42,255 nt of DNA from Streptomyces sp. CNQ085 (GTDB taxonomy: Bacteria; Actinomycetota; Actinomycetes; Streptomycetales; Streptomycetaceae): contig NZ_JAJFAU010000024.1 of the NCBI RefSeq assembly GCF_022614595.1, positions 1-42,255 on the forward strand, given 5' to 3'. The notes beneath the pieces are model-generated. The model made no database searches, was not told the DNA's origin, and saw only the letters and a list, made by a program, of their open reading frames with translations. Made by a program: the position numbers and the translations under genes. Numbering within the stretch: the stretch's first letter is position 1; each line of letters starts with the position of its first letter. Below, piece after piece: positions 28,701 through 35,972 of this stretch.

Positions 28701-30189
28701 AGGCGGCGTGTTCGTGGCGCGTGCGCCGCAGGGTGGCGGTGTAGGCGATGTCGTACAGACCGTCCTCGGTGAACTGCAGGTACTCCGCCATCTGTTCGCA
28801 GGCCCGCTTCAGGGCCACCGGTGTTCTGGCGGACACCACCACCGGCAGAGCGGCCTCCGGTGACGGCCCGGGCAGCGACTCGTCCGCGGGGGCCGCCGGA
28901 GCGGCCGCGATGACGACGTGGGCGTTGGCGCCGCCGAAACCGAACGAGTTGACACCTGCGACCGCCGTCCCGGATGAGTCGAGCGGCTCAGGCCGAACGA
29001 CCGGGCGCACGTTGAGATCGTCGAAAGCGATCTCCGGGTTCAGTCGTTCGGCATGCAGCGTGGCCGGGATCCGCTGGTGCCGCAGGACCAGCATCGCCTT
29101 GAACAGACCCGCCATGCCGGCGGCGGCCTCCATGTGCCCGAGGTTGCTCTTGACCGATCCGATGGGCAGGGGCCCCCGGTCGCGACCGACCGCGAGCGCC
29201 CGGCCGACGGCCTCCACCTCAAGCGGATCCCCGGCCCGGGTGCCCGTGCCATGGGCTTCCAGGTACGCGACATCGTCGGGTACCAGCCCCGCCCGCGCGT
29301 ACACCTGACGCAGCAGCGCCTGCTGCGCGACGCTGCTGGGCAGCGCGAGGCCGGGGGTGCGCCCGTCGTTGTTGGTACCGCTGGACAGGATCACAGCGTG
29401 GACATGATCTCCGTCCGCCCTGGCGTCGGCCAACCGCTTCAGCAGTACGAGGCCACCGCCCTCCGCACGGGCGAACCCGTCCGCCTCGGCCGAGAACGGC
29501 CGGCAGCGGCCTGTGGGCGACAGCATGGAGGCGTTGCAGAAACCGGCGTACAGATGGGGGTTGAGGAGAACGTTGATGCCCCCGGCCACCGCGACACGGG
29601 CATGTCCGTTGCGCAGGTGCTCACACGCCTGGTGCACGGCGGTCAGCGCGGAGGAGCAGGCGGTGTCCACCATGACACTCTGTCCGTGCCAGTCGAAGTA
29701 GTGCGACAGACGGTTGGCGGCGATGGCACCCGCCGTACCCGACACCGTGTAGGCGTTGCCCGACTCCGGTGACTTCGACTGCAACTGACCGTAGTCCAGG
29801 CTCGAGCAGCCGACGAACACCGCTGTGTCCGACCCCTCCAGCCGGGCGGCATCGGTGCCCGCGTCATCCAGCACCTCGACCGCCATCTCCAGCAGCAGCC
29901 GCTGCTGGGGATCCATCTGGGCCGCCTCCCTGGGGGAGATCGCCGTGAAGTAAGTGGTGTCGAAGCCCGCCACGTCGTCCAGGAAACCGCCCGCCGCGGT
30001 GTACGACTGACCGGGACGCCGATGGGTGTCCACGAAGTCCGCCGTCGGGAAGCGGTCCGGAGGTACTTCTCCGACCAGGTCGGCACCGGCCGCCAGCACA
30101 GCCCACAGATCGTCCAGGTGGTGGATCCCGCTCGGCAGACGACAGGCCGTGCCCACCACGGCGACGGCGTCATCGGATATCGGGGTCAT
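22771..30189 (-). CDS. Highly reducing type I polyketide synthase, KS-AT-DH-cMT-psiKR-ER-KR-ACP
   Basis: A single-module PKS of 2472 residues (from ATG 30189; a TTG at 30213 is possible, neither has a clear Shine-Dalgarno). KS: VDTACSSAL (Cys178), EAHGTGT and KSNLGH. AT: GHSVGE (Ser622) with YAFHS, suggesting malonyl-CoA. DH: WLTDHRL (His919) and VISDGALHA. C-methyltransferase: LEVGAGTGGLT (about 1380). A structural non-catalytic KR half spans about 1535-1780. ER: HGGAGGIGLAA (about 1920). KR: TGGLSGLG (about 2125), LDD (B-type) and Ser/Tyr in VYSSVAA/APYAAAN. ACP: LGLDSLM (Ser2430). There is no thioesterase. The order is that of fungal highly reducing synthases, so iterative assembly of a reduced, methyl-branched chain is likely. 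All catalytic motifs look intact. The product is unknown. The SDR gene 106 bases upstream may release or modify the chain. Confidence 0.95.
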   Translation of the reverse strand: MTPISDDAVAVVGTACRLPSGIHHLDDLWAVLAAGADLVGEVPPDRFPTADFVDTHRRPGQSYTAAGGFLDDVAGFDTTYFTAISPREAAQMDPQQRLLLEMAVEVLDDAGTDAARLEGSDTAVFVGCSSLDYGQLQSKSPESGNAYTVSGTAGAIAANRLSHYFDWHGQSVMVDTACSSALTAVHQACEHLRNGHARVAVAGGINVLLNPHLYAGFCNASMLSPTGRCRPFSAEADGFARAEGGGLVLLKRLADARADGDHVHAVILSSGTNNDGRTPGLALPSSVAQQALLRQVYARAGLVPDDVAYLEAHGTGTRAGDPLEVEAVGRALAVGRDRGPLPIGSVKSNLGHMEAAAGMAGLFKAMLVLRHQRIPATLHAERLNPEIAFDDLNVRPVVRPEPLDSSGTAVAGVNSFGFGGANAHVVIAAAPAAPADESLPGPSPEAALPVVVSARTPVALKRACEQMAEYLQFTEDGLYDIAYTATLRRTRHEHAACVWAADPSQAADAFLRLAGGETPGAATTAVRAAPGRVAFVFDGNGSQWAGMGADLMTEPVFAAAVDEVDTCLRPHLRWSVAERLAGGSPDLERTEVAQPLLFAVQVGVVRLLEAAGIEPDAVVGHSVGEIAAAYVAGCLDLEEACRVVAVRSRAQAATAGSGRMAAVGLGVGEVTKELAAFEGRLEIAGVNSPTDVTLAGDPVALTELGEQLTARGVFFRLLDLDYAFHSRHMDPVRGDVTGPLSTLRPRPGRLAFASTVTGAVSAGPRLDAGYWWRNVREPVLFADAVRALADLGCTSFVEVGPHPVLATYLKRLLPARAGAHATLRRDTDGPTAVRRAAAAVIAAGVRPGARCFPRPGTVVSLPGYPWQRERHWNGAPDWWASVPQDRTVVHPLLGRRAAVAEPTWHQQLTLGRLPWLTDHRLDTDVVMPATTYLEAALAAGRAGLGARCEVTDLTLLKPLTLPRADDPTPVSVQTSLSVEDGVVLVASRRDASAPWTPHARGRVRRHTEPEPAPITAPGGGTAVDAAVYYERIARAGLHYGPAFQVLTALRVSDSWVTATYELPAAAAEDGHGFEAHPVISDGALHATAPLLAPVADGRAFLPAAVERARVWHQPPARGRIHVRLRHLTGSDAVVDVTVSLEDGTVAAELSGCRLRALGAKDGVQELATVLRHAPLPGGWPAAHSTVPLPGPETLTAATAAARAAFEADQTDDYPRFAAMAKTTAGHYAAAAFAALLPGTGPFSLDDLLDAGLRPNYAPYARLLAGLAAKAGLLRPTSGGERWEFTGVAAAAEAQTRRWAERCPQWITAIALSAHCGTHLTDVLTGRTDAREVLFNEADRHLAEAFHADTPQMRAHGHYARLVIEEALGTWPAGRPLRVLEVGAGTGGLTAALLPVLPPHLTSYTFTDVTPASLPRAQARFADHDYLDYRVLDLDRDPAEQGFAPGSYDLIVAANVLHATADLRATCTRLAGLLDSGGQLLALESHDEEILGPCFGLLPEYWSFTDGQLRTSPLLPRAAWPPLLSDCGFDAVADIGSERPETARDHSLLVARRSVVPRARPIPAPPAPEETPSRADDPWLVVTDTAGQSLAEALADDLRAAGAHVIGTRVSDAWNRGIGDFTGQVPSRVLLLFGTEQERSDADLVTEAAGVVKAAAVALAAAGHADPQLWLVTPPTGLHPAPADTGGLPWAAALWGVGRVAANEHPILTVRRVSVSSSGDLAQDAARLTAELLAPARSGAPGEEDETVLDGHGRFVPRVRPLPPATRQAHRDDTYRLRLHRPGRGHRLTWTPAEPEEPGPGEVVLRVKAAALNYRDVMLAEGSLPPDAEPATPTGPLLGLECAGIVTATGPDVTEWSVGDRLFALARGALGSHARVRAELAGRIPDHMTFEQAATLPTVFLTVQHSLETLAHLRAGETVLVHGGAGGIGLAALAYARHVGARVIATAGTPAKRDLLRTLGAEAVFNSRDLSFAHQVRDATAGRGVDVVLNSLAGEAVARSLECLAPGGRFVELGKRDIYANAPLLLRPFRDNLAYYGVDLTRLIADAPEVAAAAFRTVSERVAAGVYRVLPHQSHPAGRIEDAFSALRHSRHLGKIVISFTDSMPVVIDQPEPAVRLDPDGTYLITGGLSGLGAATARHLADRGARHLALLSRRGLRAPEAAGLVADLEKAGTTVGVYGADVTEPEAVEAVLAEADQLRRPVRGIVHAAMHLDDAPLSDLTAERFANVLTPKVRGVSVLHDLTRDRALDFFVVYSSVAALIGNQHQAPYAAANLYLEALARQRRDHGRPGLALAWGGISETGYVARTQMADTIARSGMGLISPATALAAFDRHLHRAYGQAVIGVMDWDRLPGLLPALSVARFTAQLAHTNPRASRVQADDLRKRLKSAESDQARLDLVTEIVVDATARVLQTATDRVSPTANLADLGLDSLMGAELSVSLQQTFHCELSMMELMAAATLDGIAHRIHRTLHR

Positions 30190-30295
30190 GTGCGAGGGCA
30201 ACTGTGCTCCCAACTGACTGGTACGGATGTTCCGGCCGGCACGGCGGAACGCTCGTGCCGGCGTGGCGGAGAAGGGGGCGGCGGCCCGCTGACCG

Positions 30296-31423
30296 CTACC
30301 CCGGGGGGGAGGCCGGCAAGGCGTCGAATCCGAGTGCCCGCTGAAGAAAGCGTGCGTCGACCGGCGCGGGCTCCGGCAGCCCGGGGGTGTCGGCCAGCGC
30401 GTGGGTACGGTCGTACCGGTGCTGAAGCCGGCAGTAACTGATAAAGCCCGTCAAATGCCTGGCGATGAAGAGTTCGGGCACACTCGCCCCGTCGAACTCC
30501 TCCGCGCACTCCAGTCGCAGACCGGCGTGATGCCGCTCCAGGACACGGAGCACGTCTGCCAGTCGGGTGGGCGTGGGGTGAACGATGTGGTAGGTGCGTA
30601 CCCCGGAGTCCGCACGAGGCGTGTCGCACCCGATGCGGACCATCGCCTCGGTCGCGTAGTCGCTCGGCACGATGTTGAAGGTGGCGGAGGGCGACGCGTT
30701 GATCCGCAGGCGCATCTCGGTTCCCCGCGGGCGCTCGGCCTCCGGCGGGATACCGGGCGCGCCCCCCTCCGCGAGAATCTTGATCATCTTTCCCAGCTGG
30801 GCCAGCGGATGTTCCGCCGCGCTGTCCGGCAGGGGCCGGTCGCTGGCCACCACGCCGGGGCGCAGTACCAGCGCCGGACGCGCACGTCGGGCCGCCCACC
30901 GGCGGACCAGTTGCTCCGCCGCGTACTTCGACGCGTCGTAGTGCGTCACGAAACCGTGGACGTCGGTCAGATCGTCCTCCAGCACCAGCCCGGCGGGCCG
31001 GTTACCCGCGACCGCCATGGTGCTCACGTGCACCAGTCGGCATGCGGGCCGTGTCTGGTCCAGAAAAGCGAGAACGTGGGCGGTGCCCTGCGTGTTCACT
31101 CGGAAAAGACGCTCCCGCTCCCCTGCCAGGGCAATGTCACCCGCGCAGTGCCAGACGGCATCGACCTGCCCTGCCAGCCGGGCGTGCAGTGCCGGCGTCA
31201 GCCCCAGCCACGGCAGCGTCACATCGCCCGAGACGCAGCGCAGCCGCTGCAGGGCGACGCTGTCCGTATCACCCTGCAGGCGGATCGGCGCCACGACACG
31301 GTCGCGTAAAGCCGAAGGCTCACCCCGCCCCAGTGCGACAACCTGCTGGTTCCGCGTCGTCAGCAACGCATGCGCGATACGTGAGCCCACAAAACCAGTG
31401 GCACCCGTAATCAGAACGGTCAC
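30296..31423 (-). CDS. Extended SDR / thioester-reductase-like protein
   Basis: A 375-residue NAD(P)-dependent extended SDR of the NAD_binding_4 (thioester reductase / epimerase-like) group. The Rossmann motif is TGATGFVG (residues 6-13), followed by VSGDVTLPWLGL, HCAGDI, HVSTMAVAG and the catalytic YDASKYAAEQLV. The C-terminal half (FNIVPSDYATEAMVRI, TYHIVHPTPTRLADVL) is typical of reductase domains that release acyl chains from carrier proteins. The start is GTG 31423. Codon 39 (31307-31309) is TTA, so full translation would need the bldA tRNA. It precedes the PKS gene on the same strand by 106 bases, and the PKS lacks a thioesterase, so reductive off-loading to an aldehyde or alcohol is a reasonable inference. 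Action on a free intermediate is equally possible. Confidence 0.85.
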   Translation of the reverse strand: MTVLITGATGFVGSRIAHALLTTRNQQVVALGRGEPSALRDRVVAPIRLQGDTDSVALQRLRCVSGDVTLPWLGLTPALHARLAGQVDAVWHCAGDIALAGERERLFRVNTQGTAHVLAFLDQTRPACRLVHVSTMAVAGNRPAGLVLEDDLTDVHGFVTHYDASKYAAEQLVRRWAARRARPALVLRPGVVASDRPLPDSAAEHPLAQLGKMIKILAEGGAPGIPPEAERPRGTEMRLRINASPSATFNIVPSDYATEAMVRIGCDTPRADSGVRTYHIVHPTPTRLADVLRVLERHHAGLRLECAEEFDGASVPELFIARHLTGFISYCRLQHRYDRTHALADTPGLPEPAPVDARFLQRALGFDALPASPPG

Positions 31424-31861
31424 CGCCTCAGGATGGGTGAAGGAGGCCGAAAGAGCAAAAGCGCGGTGAGGCTTTTCTCGGCGAAATGATCCGCGCGAAG
31501 CCGGACGAGGCTCTGGTATCCGGAAAATCCGGGCGGCCCTGCCTGGTGGCGGGCAGACGTAAAGCCCCTGGCAGGACGGTTCTCACCACAGGATCGTTCT
31601 GCGACACCGGAGGCTTCACGTTGGTTCCCTGCCGAGCCATACTTGACATCCCGCGCCAGGTGGTGGCACTCTTCGCGCTCCTGTCGGCCGTGGAAGTCCT
31701 CTGGGACTTTCCCGGGGGCTTTCCCGGGACTTCCGGCCGCATAAACAGGCACGAGCGTGAAACAACCGAAAGCTCATTCGCACAGGTCAGCGCCCCGCGA
31801 CCGGCCATCGCATCAGGTCATGGCACTGGCTGGCCTCTCCCGCGACGTCTGACGGGCCGAC
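31424..31861. other. Intergenic region with PKS-operon promoter and conservon terminator
   Basis: No supported gene. The left part (31424-31680) must hold the promoter of the SDR-PKS pair. The right part has the terminator-like hairpin at 31685-31739. Short open frames here lack ribosome-binding sites and sensible composition. Confidence 0.5.
31685..31739 (-). terminator. Hairpin after the conservon operon
   Basis: CGGCCG-tg-GAAGTCC pairs with GGACTTC-CGGCCG (13 bp with a 2-base bulge). Inside the loop are two copies of CTTTCCCGGG. It begins 123 bases past the crotonase stop and is the best terminator candidate for the cvn operon. Confidence 0.45.
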
Positions 31862-32641
31862 TTACCCGGGCCGGGAGGCGGAGACGGCGCAGGCCGCGGA
31901 CAGTATCTGGGCGTCGAGCAGGCCGGCGTCCGCGAGCCGGGTGCCCCTGGAGTACGCCCCGAGGACGGCCTTGGCCAGCGGAAGCGCCTCGGGCGGGCGG
32001 CGGAGCAGCGGCCTGACCCAGGCCTCGACGGCCGCGTCGAGTTCACCGGCCGGCACCGCCTTGTGGAGGATGGACATCTCCTGCGCCTCCTCGGCTCCGA
32101 ACGGAGCGCAGGTGAGCAGGAGTTCGCGAATCCTGGCGGTTCCGGCCTCGCTGAGCAGCCGGGGCAGGACGCCGCCCCACACCGGTGCCACGCCCAGGGC
32201 GACCTCGGGGAGCCGGAACCGGGTGGTGTCCGCCCCGGCCCGCAGGTCACAGAAGACGGTGAGGGCGAGGCCGGCGCCGACGACCTTGCCGTGGACCCGG
32301 GCGATGGTGATCGCGGTGGTGGTGTCCAGGGCTTCGCAGACGCGCCGGGCCCTGTCGGCGATCACACGGAGTCCGCCCCCGGCGGGGTCCGCCTTCAGAG
32401 AGGCGGCGAACTCCTCCCGGTCGGCGCCCAGGCAGAAGTGCTCCCCCGCCCCGGAGAGCACCAGGACCCGGACCTCGGGGCGGTCGTTGACCGCGCCGAG
32501 GACGGCGAGGAGTTCGTCGAGAGCGGCGGCGGTGAGGGTGTTGCCGGTCTCAGGGCTGTTCAGGCGGACGTGCAGGACGGGTCCGTCCTGGCTGACGTGG
32601 AGTGTCTTGTACCGGTTGTCCATCGGGACGGTCACGGGCAC
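31862..32641 (-). CDS. Enoyl-CoA hydratase/isomerase (crotonase) family protein
   Basis: A 259-residue crotonase-fold protein acting on an acyl-CoA thioester. Family elements are VRLNSPETGNTLTAAALDELLAVL, the first oxyanion-hole segment GAGEHFCLGADREEF, and VHGKVVGAGLALTVFCDLRAGADTTRFRLPEVALGVAPVWGG. The second catalytic Glu of hydratases is present in PEVALG, but the first is less clear (KVVGAG where hydratases often have A.GGG), so another crotonase reaction is possible. GTG 32641 starts 1 base after the P450 stop. GTG 32635, better spaced from GAGG, is an alternative. It is the last gene of the conservon operon. A metabolic enzyme tied to this signalling cassette is unusual and hints at a small acyl-CoA/P450 pathway. 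The substrate is unknown. Confidence 0.82.
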   Translation of the reverse strand: MPVTVPMDNRYKTLHVSQDGPVLHVRLNSPETGNTLTAAALDELLAVLGAVNDRPEVRVLVLSGAGEHFCLGADREEFAASLKADPAGGGLRVIADRARRVCEALDTTTAITIARVHGKVVGAGLALTVFCDLRAGADTTRFRLPEVALGVAPVWGGVLPRLLSEAGTARIRELLLTCAPFGAEEAQEMSILHKAVPAGELDAAVEAWVRPLLRRPPEALPLAKAVLGAYSRGTRLADAGLLDAQILSAACAVSASRPG

Positions 32642-32642
32642 C

Positions 32643-33893
32643 TCATGGCAGGGCGACGGGCAGGGTGAGCATGCGGCGGAAGGCGACCCGCGGGGCCCAC
32701 CGGGGCTCGCGGGCGAGGACGAGGGTGGGGAAACGTTCGAGCAGAGCGGTCAGCAGGGTCGTGGCCTCCAGGCGGGCCAGGGGCGCGCCGAGGCAGTAGT
32801 GGATGCCCCCGCTGAAACTCAGGTGGGCCGCTTTGCGGCGGATGTCGAAGGTGTCGGGGTCGGGGCAGTGGGCGGGGTCATGGTTGGCGGCGCCGATCAT
32901 GAGGTGCACCATCTGGTCCTCGCGGATGTCGACGCCGGCGAGGGTGAGGTCCTTGCGCGCGATGCGGCTGGCGACGTGGGTGGGTGCGTCGTACCGCAGC
33001 GCCTCCTCGACCGCCGCGGGGACCTGTTCGGGGTGCCCGCGCAGCCATTCCCACTGCTCCGGGTGCTCCAGGAGGAGCTGGACCGTGGTGGCCAGCAGGG
33101 TGGAGGTCGTCTCGAGTGCGGCCAGGAGGACGAACAGGGTGGTGTGGTAGACGGCTTCGTCGGCGGCCTCCCGGTCGGGCTCGATCTCGTCCCAGGCCCG
33201 GATCCAGGCCGAGACCGGATCGGGGCCGGGGCTGGAGCGCCGCTCGCGGACCAGGGAGGTGAAGTAGCCGCGCAGCTGCGCCGTCGCCGCGTCGGACAGC
33301 GCGAGCTGGCTGGCGGAGGGGAGGAGTTCCTGGGCGAAGACCTGGTCGTGGGTGAGGTCGCGCAGCAGCGGGTGGTCGGCGGCCGGCAGACCGAGCCACC
33401 GGCCGATGGTGATGACGGGCAGTTCCTCGGCGACCAGGGGCACGAAGTCCGCCTCTCCACCCGTGAGGTGTTCGGCGAACCGGTCGAGGAGACCGTGGGT
33501 GATGTCGGCGACCGGGCGCCGCAGCTCCTCCAGTGATCTGCGGTCGAGCCTGCTGCTGGTCACCCGGCGTACCCGCGTGTGGTCGGGCGGGTTGAGCGCG
33601 GGCAGGGTCTTGCTCATCTCCCGGGAGGACGCCGCGCTCCACCGCGTCGCCTCTCCCTGACTGGCACGCCACCGGGCGTCGGGGACGTGCCAGTCCTTGC
33701 TGCGCAGGACCCGGTCGGCCAGACCGAAGGAGGTGATCAGATGCCCTCCCCACGGGGCCGGGACGATGTCCCCCATCGCCCGGAGTTCCGCGTAGTGGGG
33801 GTAGGGGTTCTTCTGACCCGCTGCGGTCCGCAGGCGGGATATACGGGCTGCGACGGAACGCCGGTCGGCGGAGGGGGCTATCGCGGGTCCCAC
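32643..33893 (-). CDS. Cytochrome P450 (conservon-associated, second P450)
   Basis: A 416-residue soluble bacterial P450 monooxygenase. The I-helix reads LLAALETTSTLLAT (an ETT motif at the oxygen-activation site). The K-helix has a normal ExxR (EALR, about 298), and the haem loop is FSGGIHYCLGAPLARLE (Cys about 367). The start is GTG 33893 (VGPAIAPSADRRSV), with AAGGAG eight bases upstream. Thirty upstream in-frame codons are probably untranslated. It lies 105 bases after the CYP157-like gene, and the crotonase follows at once. A pairing of a CYP157-type and a second P450 after cvnABCD is known from several Streptomyces conservons. Electron partners are not encoded here and the substrate is unknown. 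Confidence 0.87.
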   Translation of the reverse strand: MGPAIAPSADRRSVAARISRLRTAAGQKNPYPHYAELRAMGDIVPAPWGGHLITSFGLADRVLRSKDWHVPDARWRASQGEATRWSAASSREMSKTLPALNPPDHTRVRRVTSSRLDRRSLEELRRPVADITHGLLDRFAEHLTGGEADFVPLVAEELPVITIGRWLGLPAADHPLLRDLTHDQVFAQELLPSASQLALSDAATAQLRGYFTSLVRERRSSPGPDPVSAWIRAWDEIEPDREAADEAVYHTTLFVLLAALETTSTLLATTVQLLLEHPEQWEWLRGHPEQVPAAVEEALRYDAPTHVASRIARKDLTLAGVDIREDQMVHLMIGAANHDPAHCPDPDTFDIRRKAAHLSFSGGIHYCLGAPLARLEATTLLTALLERFPTLVLAREPRWAPRVAFRRMLTLPVALP

Positions 33894-33998
33894 GCGGGAC
33901 ACTCCTTCAAGACAGAGGCAGTTCGAACAACCTGCCGTCTCTACCCGTGGGACAGAATGACTATGCGAATACCCCCACGTCACATGCTGTTATGTAGA

Positions 33999-35366
33999 TC
34001 ACGCTCCGGTGAGCCACTTGAGGAAGGAACTCCACCGCGTGGCCTTCGCATGGGACTGCGACACGGGAGGCGCGGCGTGGTGAGCGGGCTCCCCGGCCGA
34101 CGCCGGAGCCTGCTGCGGACGGTCCTGGGACTGCCGGGCCGACGGCGGGGCGGGGGTGAAGTGGACGGGCAGGGTGGTGAGTGTTCTGCTCCACGGGGTC
34201 GGCTGCCAGGTCAGGCGGTCGAAGTCGATGCCCAGGGAGATGTCGGGCAGACGGGTGAGGATCCTCTCGATCGCCCTGGTCCCGATCAGGTTGGCGGGGT
34301 CCTTGGCCGGGCAGACGTGAGGGCCCGCACCGAAGGCGAGGTAGGCCCGCCCCCTGAGGGCGTAGCGGCTCTCGGTCACGGCGGGGTCGGTGTTGGCGGC
34401 CGCGAAGCTGATCACCACCGGGTCGTCGGCCCGCAGGACCCTGCCGTCGAGTTCCACGTCCTGTACGGGGTAGTGCACGGCGTAGTTGGCTATGGGGGCG
34501 TACTTCCACAGCACCTCGTTGACGGCGTCCTCGACCAGCACCTGGCTGCCCGTGTACCGGTCGTCGCCGAGCATCAGGGCGATGCCCGTGCTGATGAGGG
34601 AGGTCAGCGGTGCGGTGCCGCCCGACAGCAGCGTGACGAGCTGGTTGACCATCTCGTCGTCGTTGAGACCCGCGGGGTGCTTGAGCATCCGGGAGGTCAC
34701 GTCGTTGCCCGGTGACCGCCGCTTGAGGGTGACGAGCCGGTGCAGGGCCTGTCCGAGGATCTGGTTGGCCTGCTCGGCGTCGGATCCGCCCTCGAAGATG
34801 CCGGAGACGCCGAAGACGATGTCGTCGCCGATGTCGGGCGGGCACCCGAAGAGTTCACTGAAGACCAGCAGGGGCAGCTGCTGGGCGTAGTCGGTGACGA
34901 GGTCGGCCCTGCGGCCGCGGCCGCTGATCTGGTCGATGAGGTAGTCGGCGACCTGTTCCACGTGGCGCCCCAGCTGGTGGGGGTCGACGGTGTCCAGGCC
35001 GTCCGTCGCCACCTGCCGCAGCCGCGCGTGGTCGGCCCCGTCGGAGAACAGGGCGTTGGGCCGGTAGCCCATCATGGGCAGGGCCGGGCTGTCGGCCGGT
35101 ACGCGGCCCTCGTTGAGGGCACGCCAGCGGCGGGCGTCCCGGACGAACGTGTCCGGGTGCTGCAGGATGTGCAGCGCGGCCGCGTAGCTCGTCACCAGTT
35201 CGGCTTCGACGCCGGGCGCCACCTCCACGGGCGCGCTGGCCCCGGACTGCCTCAGGTGGTCGTAGTAGCTGTCGGGGTCACTCCCGAACTCGGTTGTGTA
35301 CAGGGGGACTCTGCCATGGGCGGGGCAGCCGGGCGGGGGCTGCCGGTAGTCCGGTCGGTGCTGCAC
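33999..35366 (-). CDS. cvnE: CYP157-like cytochrome P450 lacking ExxR (CvnE)
   Basis: A 455-residue P450-fold protein. The haem-binding loop LAFGAGPHVCPAKDPA keeps the Cys ligand (about 349). The K-helix reads NEVLWKYAP, so the ExxR of nearly all P450s is ExxW. This is the hallmark of the conservon-linked CYP157 family, where I recall EQSLW in CYP157C1. The I-helix (LLSGGTAPLTSLIST) has no acid-Thr pair, so ordinary monooxygenation is doubtful and a regulatory or ligand-binding role is possible. A 50-residue Pro/Ala/Gln-rich tail ends in SSFLKWLTGA. The start is GTG 35366, with AGGAG 6 bases upstream, 9 bases after the cvnD stop. Confidence 0.87.
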   Translation of the reverse strand: MQHRPDYRQPPPGCPAHGRVPLYTTEFGSDPDSYYDHLRQSGASAPVEVAPGVEAELVTSYAAALHILQHPDTFVRDARRWRALNEGRVPADSPALPMMGYRPNALFSDGADHARLRQVATDGLDTVDPHQLGRHVEQVADYLIDQISGRGRRADLVTDYAQQLPLLVFSELFGCPPDIGDDIVFGVSGIFEGGSDAEQANQILGQALHRLVTLKRRSPGNDVTSRMLKHPAGLNDDEMVNQLVTLLSGGTAPLTSLISTGIALMLGDDRYTGSQVLVEDAVNEVLWKYAPIANYAVHYPVQDVELDGRVLRADDPVVISFAAANTDPAVTESRYALRGRAYLAFGAGPHVCPAKDPANLIGTRAIERILTRLPDISLGIDFDRLTWQPTPWSRTLTTLPVHFTPAPPSARQSQDRPQQAPASAGEPAHHAAPPVSQSHAKATRWSSFLKWLTGA

Positions 35367-35375
35367 GGGGGGCTC

Positions 35376-35972
35376 CTAGTCGGTGCGGGAGAGGAGATAC
35401 TCCACGAAAGTGATGAGGGTGTTGGCCGAGGATGCCTGGTCCCGGACATCGCAGGAGACCACGGGCACGTCGTCGGGCAGGTTGAGCGCCTCACGGATCT
35501 CGCCGACGGCGTAGGAGGGGGATCCGTCGAACTGGTTCACCCCGACCGCGCACGGGAGCCCGTACTGCTCCACGAGATCCAGGACGGGGAAGGACTCGCC
35601 CAGCCGCTCCGGGTCGACCAGCAGCAGCGCGCCCAGGGCGCCGATCGAGAGGTCCTCCCACAGTTGCTGGAAGCGCTGCTGCCCGGGGGTCCCGAACAGG
35701 TACAGGACCAGCTCGTCGCTGAGGGTGAGGCGGCCGAAGTCCAGGGCGACCGTGGTCGTCGTCTTGTCCGGCGTGCCGGCCAGGTCGTCCACGCCGGTGC
35801 TGGCCTGCGTGATCAGCTCCTCGGTGCGCAGCGGCTCGATCTCGGAGATGCTGCCGACGAAGGTGGTCTTGCCCACGCCGAAGTGACCGACGACCAGGAT
35901 CTTCACCGTCGTCCGGACGGACCGGCCCAGGTGGACCGGCCCACGGTCAGGCGAATCGAGCACGGAGGCCAT
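35376..35972 (-). CDS. cvnD: Conservon GTP-binding protein CvnD
   Basis: A 198-residue small GTPase of the ATP/GTP-binding conservon type. The P-loop is GHFGVGKTT (residues 29-37). G2/G3 regions are DKTTTTVALDFGRL and YLFGTPGQQRF, and the G4 equivalent is NQFDG in place of NKxD, as in other CvnD proteins. It is thought to be the output GTPase that cycles under control of the CvnA/B/C membrane complex. The start is ATG 35972, with GAGGA 8 bases upstream; it overlaps the cvnC 3' end by 26 bases. A farther ATG at 35981 is less well spaced. Confidence 0.92.
   Translation of the reverse strand: MASVLDSPDRGPVHLGRSVRTTVKILVVGHFGVGKTTFVGSISEIEPLRTEELITQASTGVDDLAGTPDKTTTTVALDFGRLTLSDELVLYLFGTPGQQRFQQLWEDLSIGALGALLLVDPERLGESFPVLDLVEQYGLPCAVGVNQFDGSPSYAVGEIREALNLPDDVPVVSCDVRDQASSANTLITFVEYLLSRTD

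Noticed and set aside
31700..31735. Two copies of CTTTCCCGGG as a possible tandem operator
   Set aside because: They lie within the loop of a terminator-like hairpin and are better explained as part of it.
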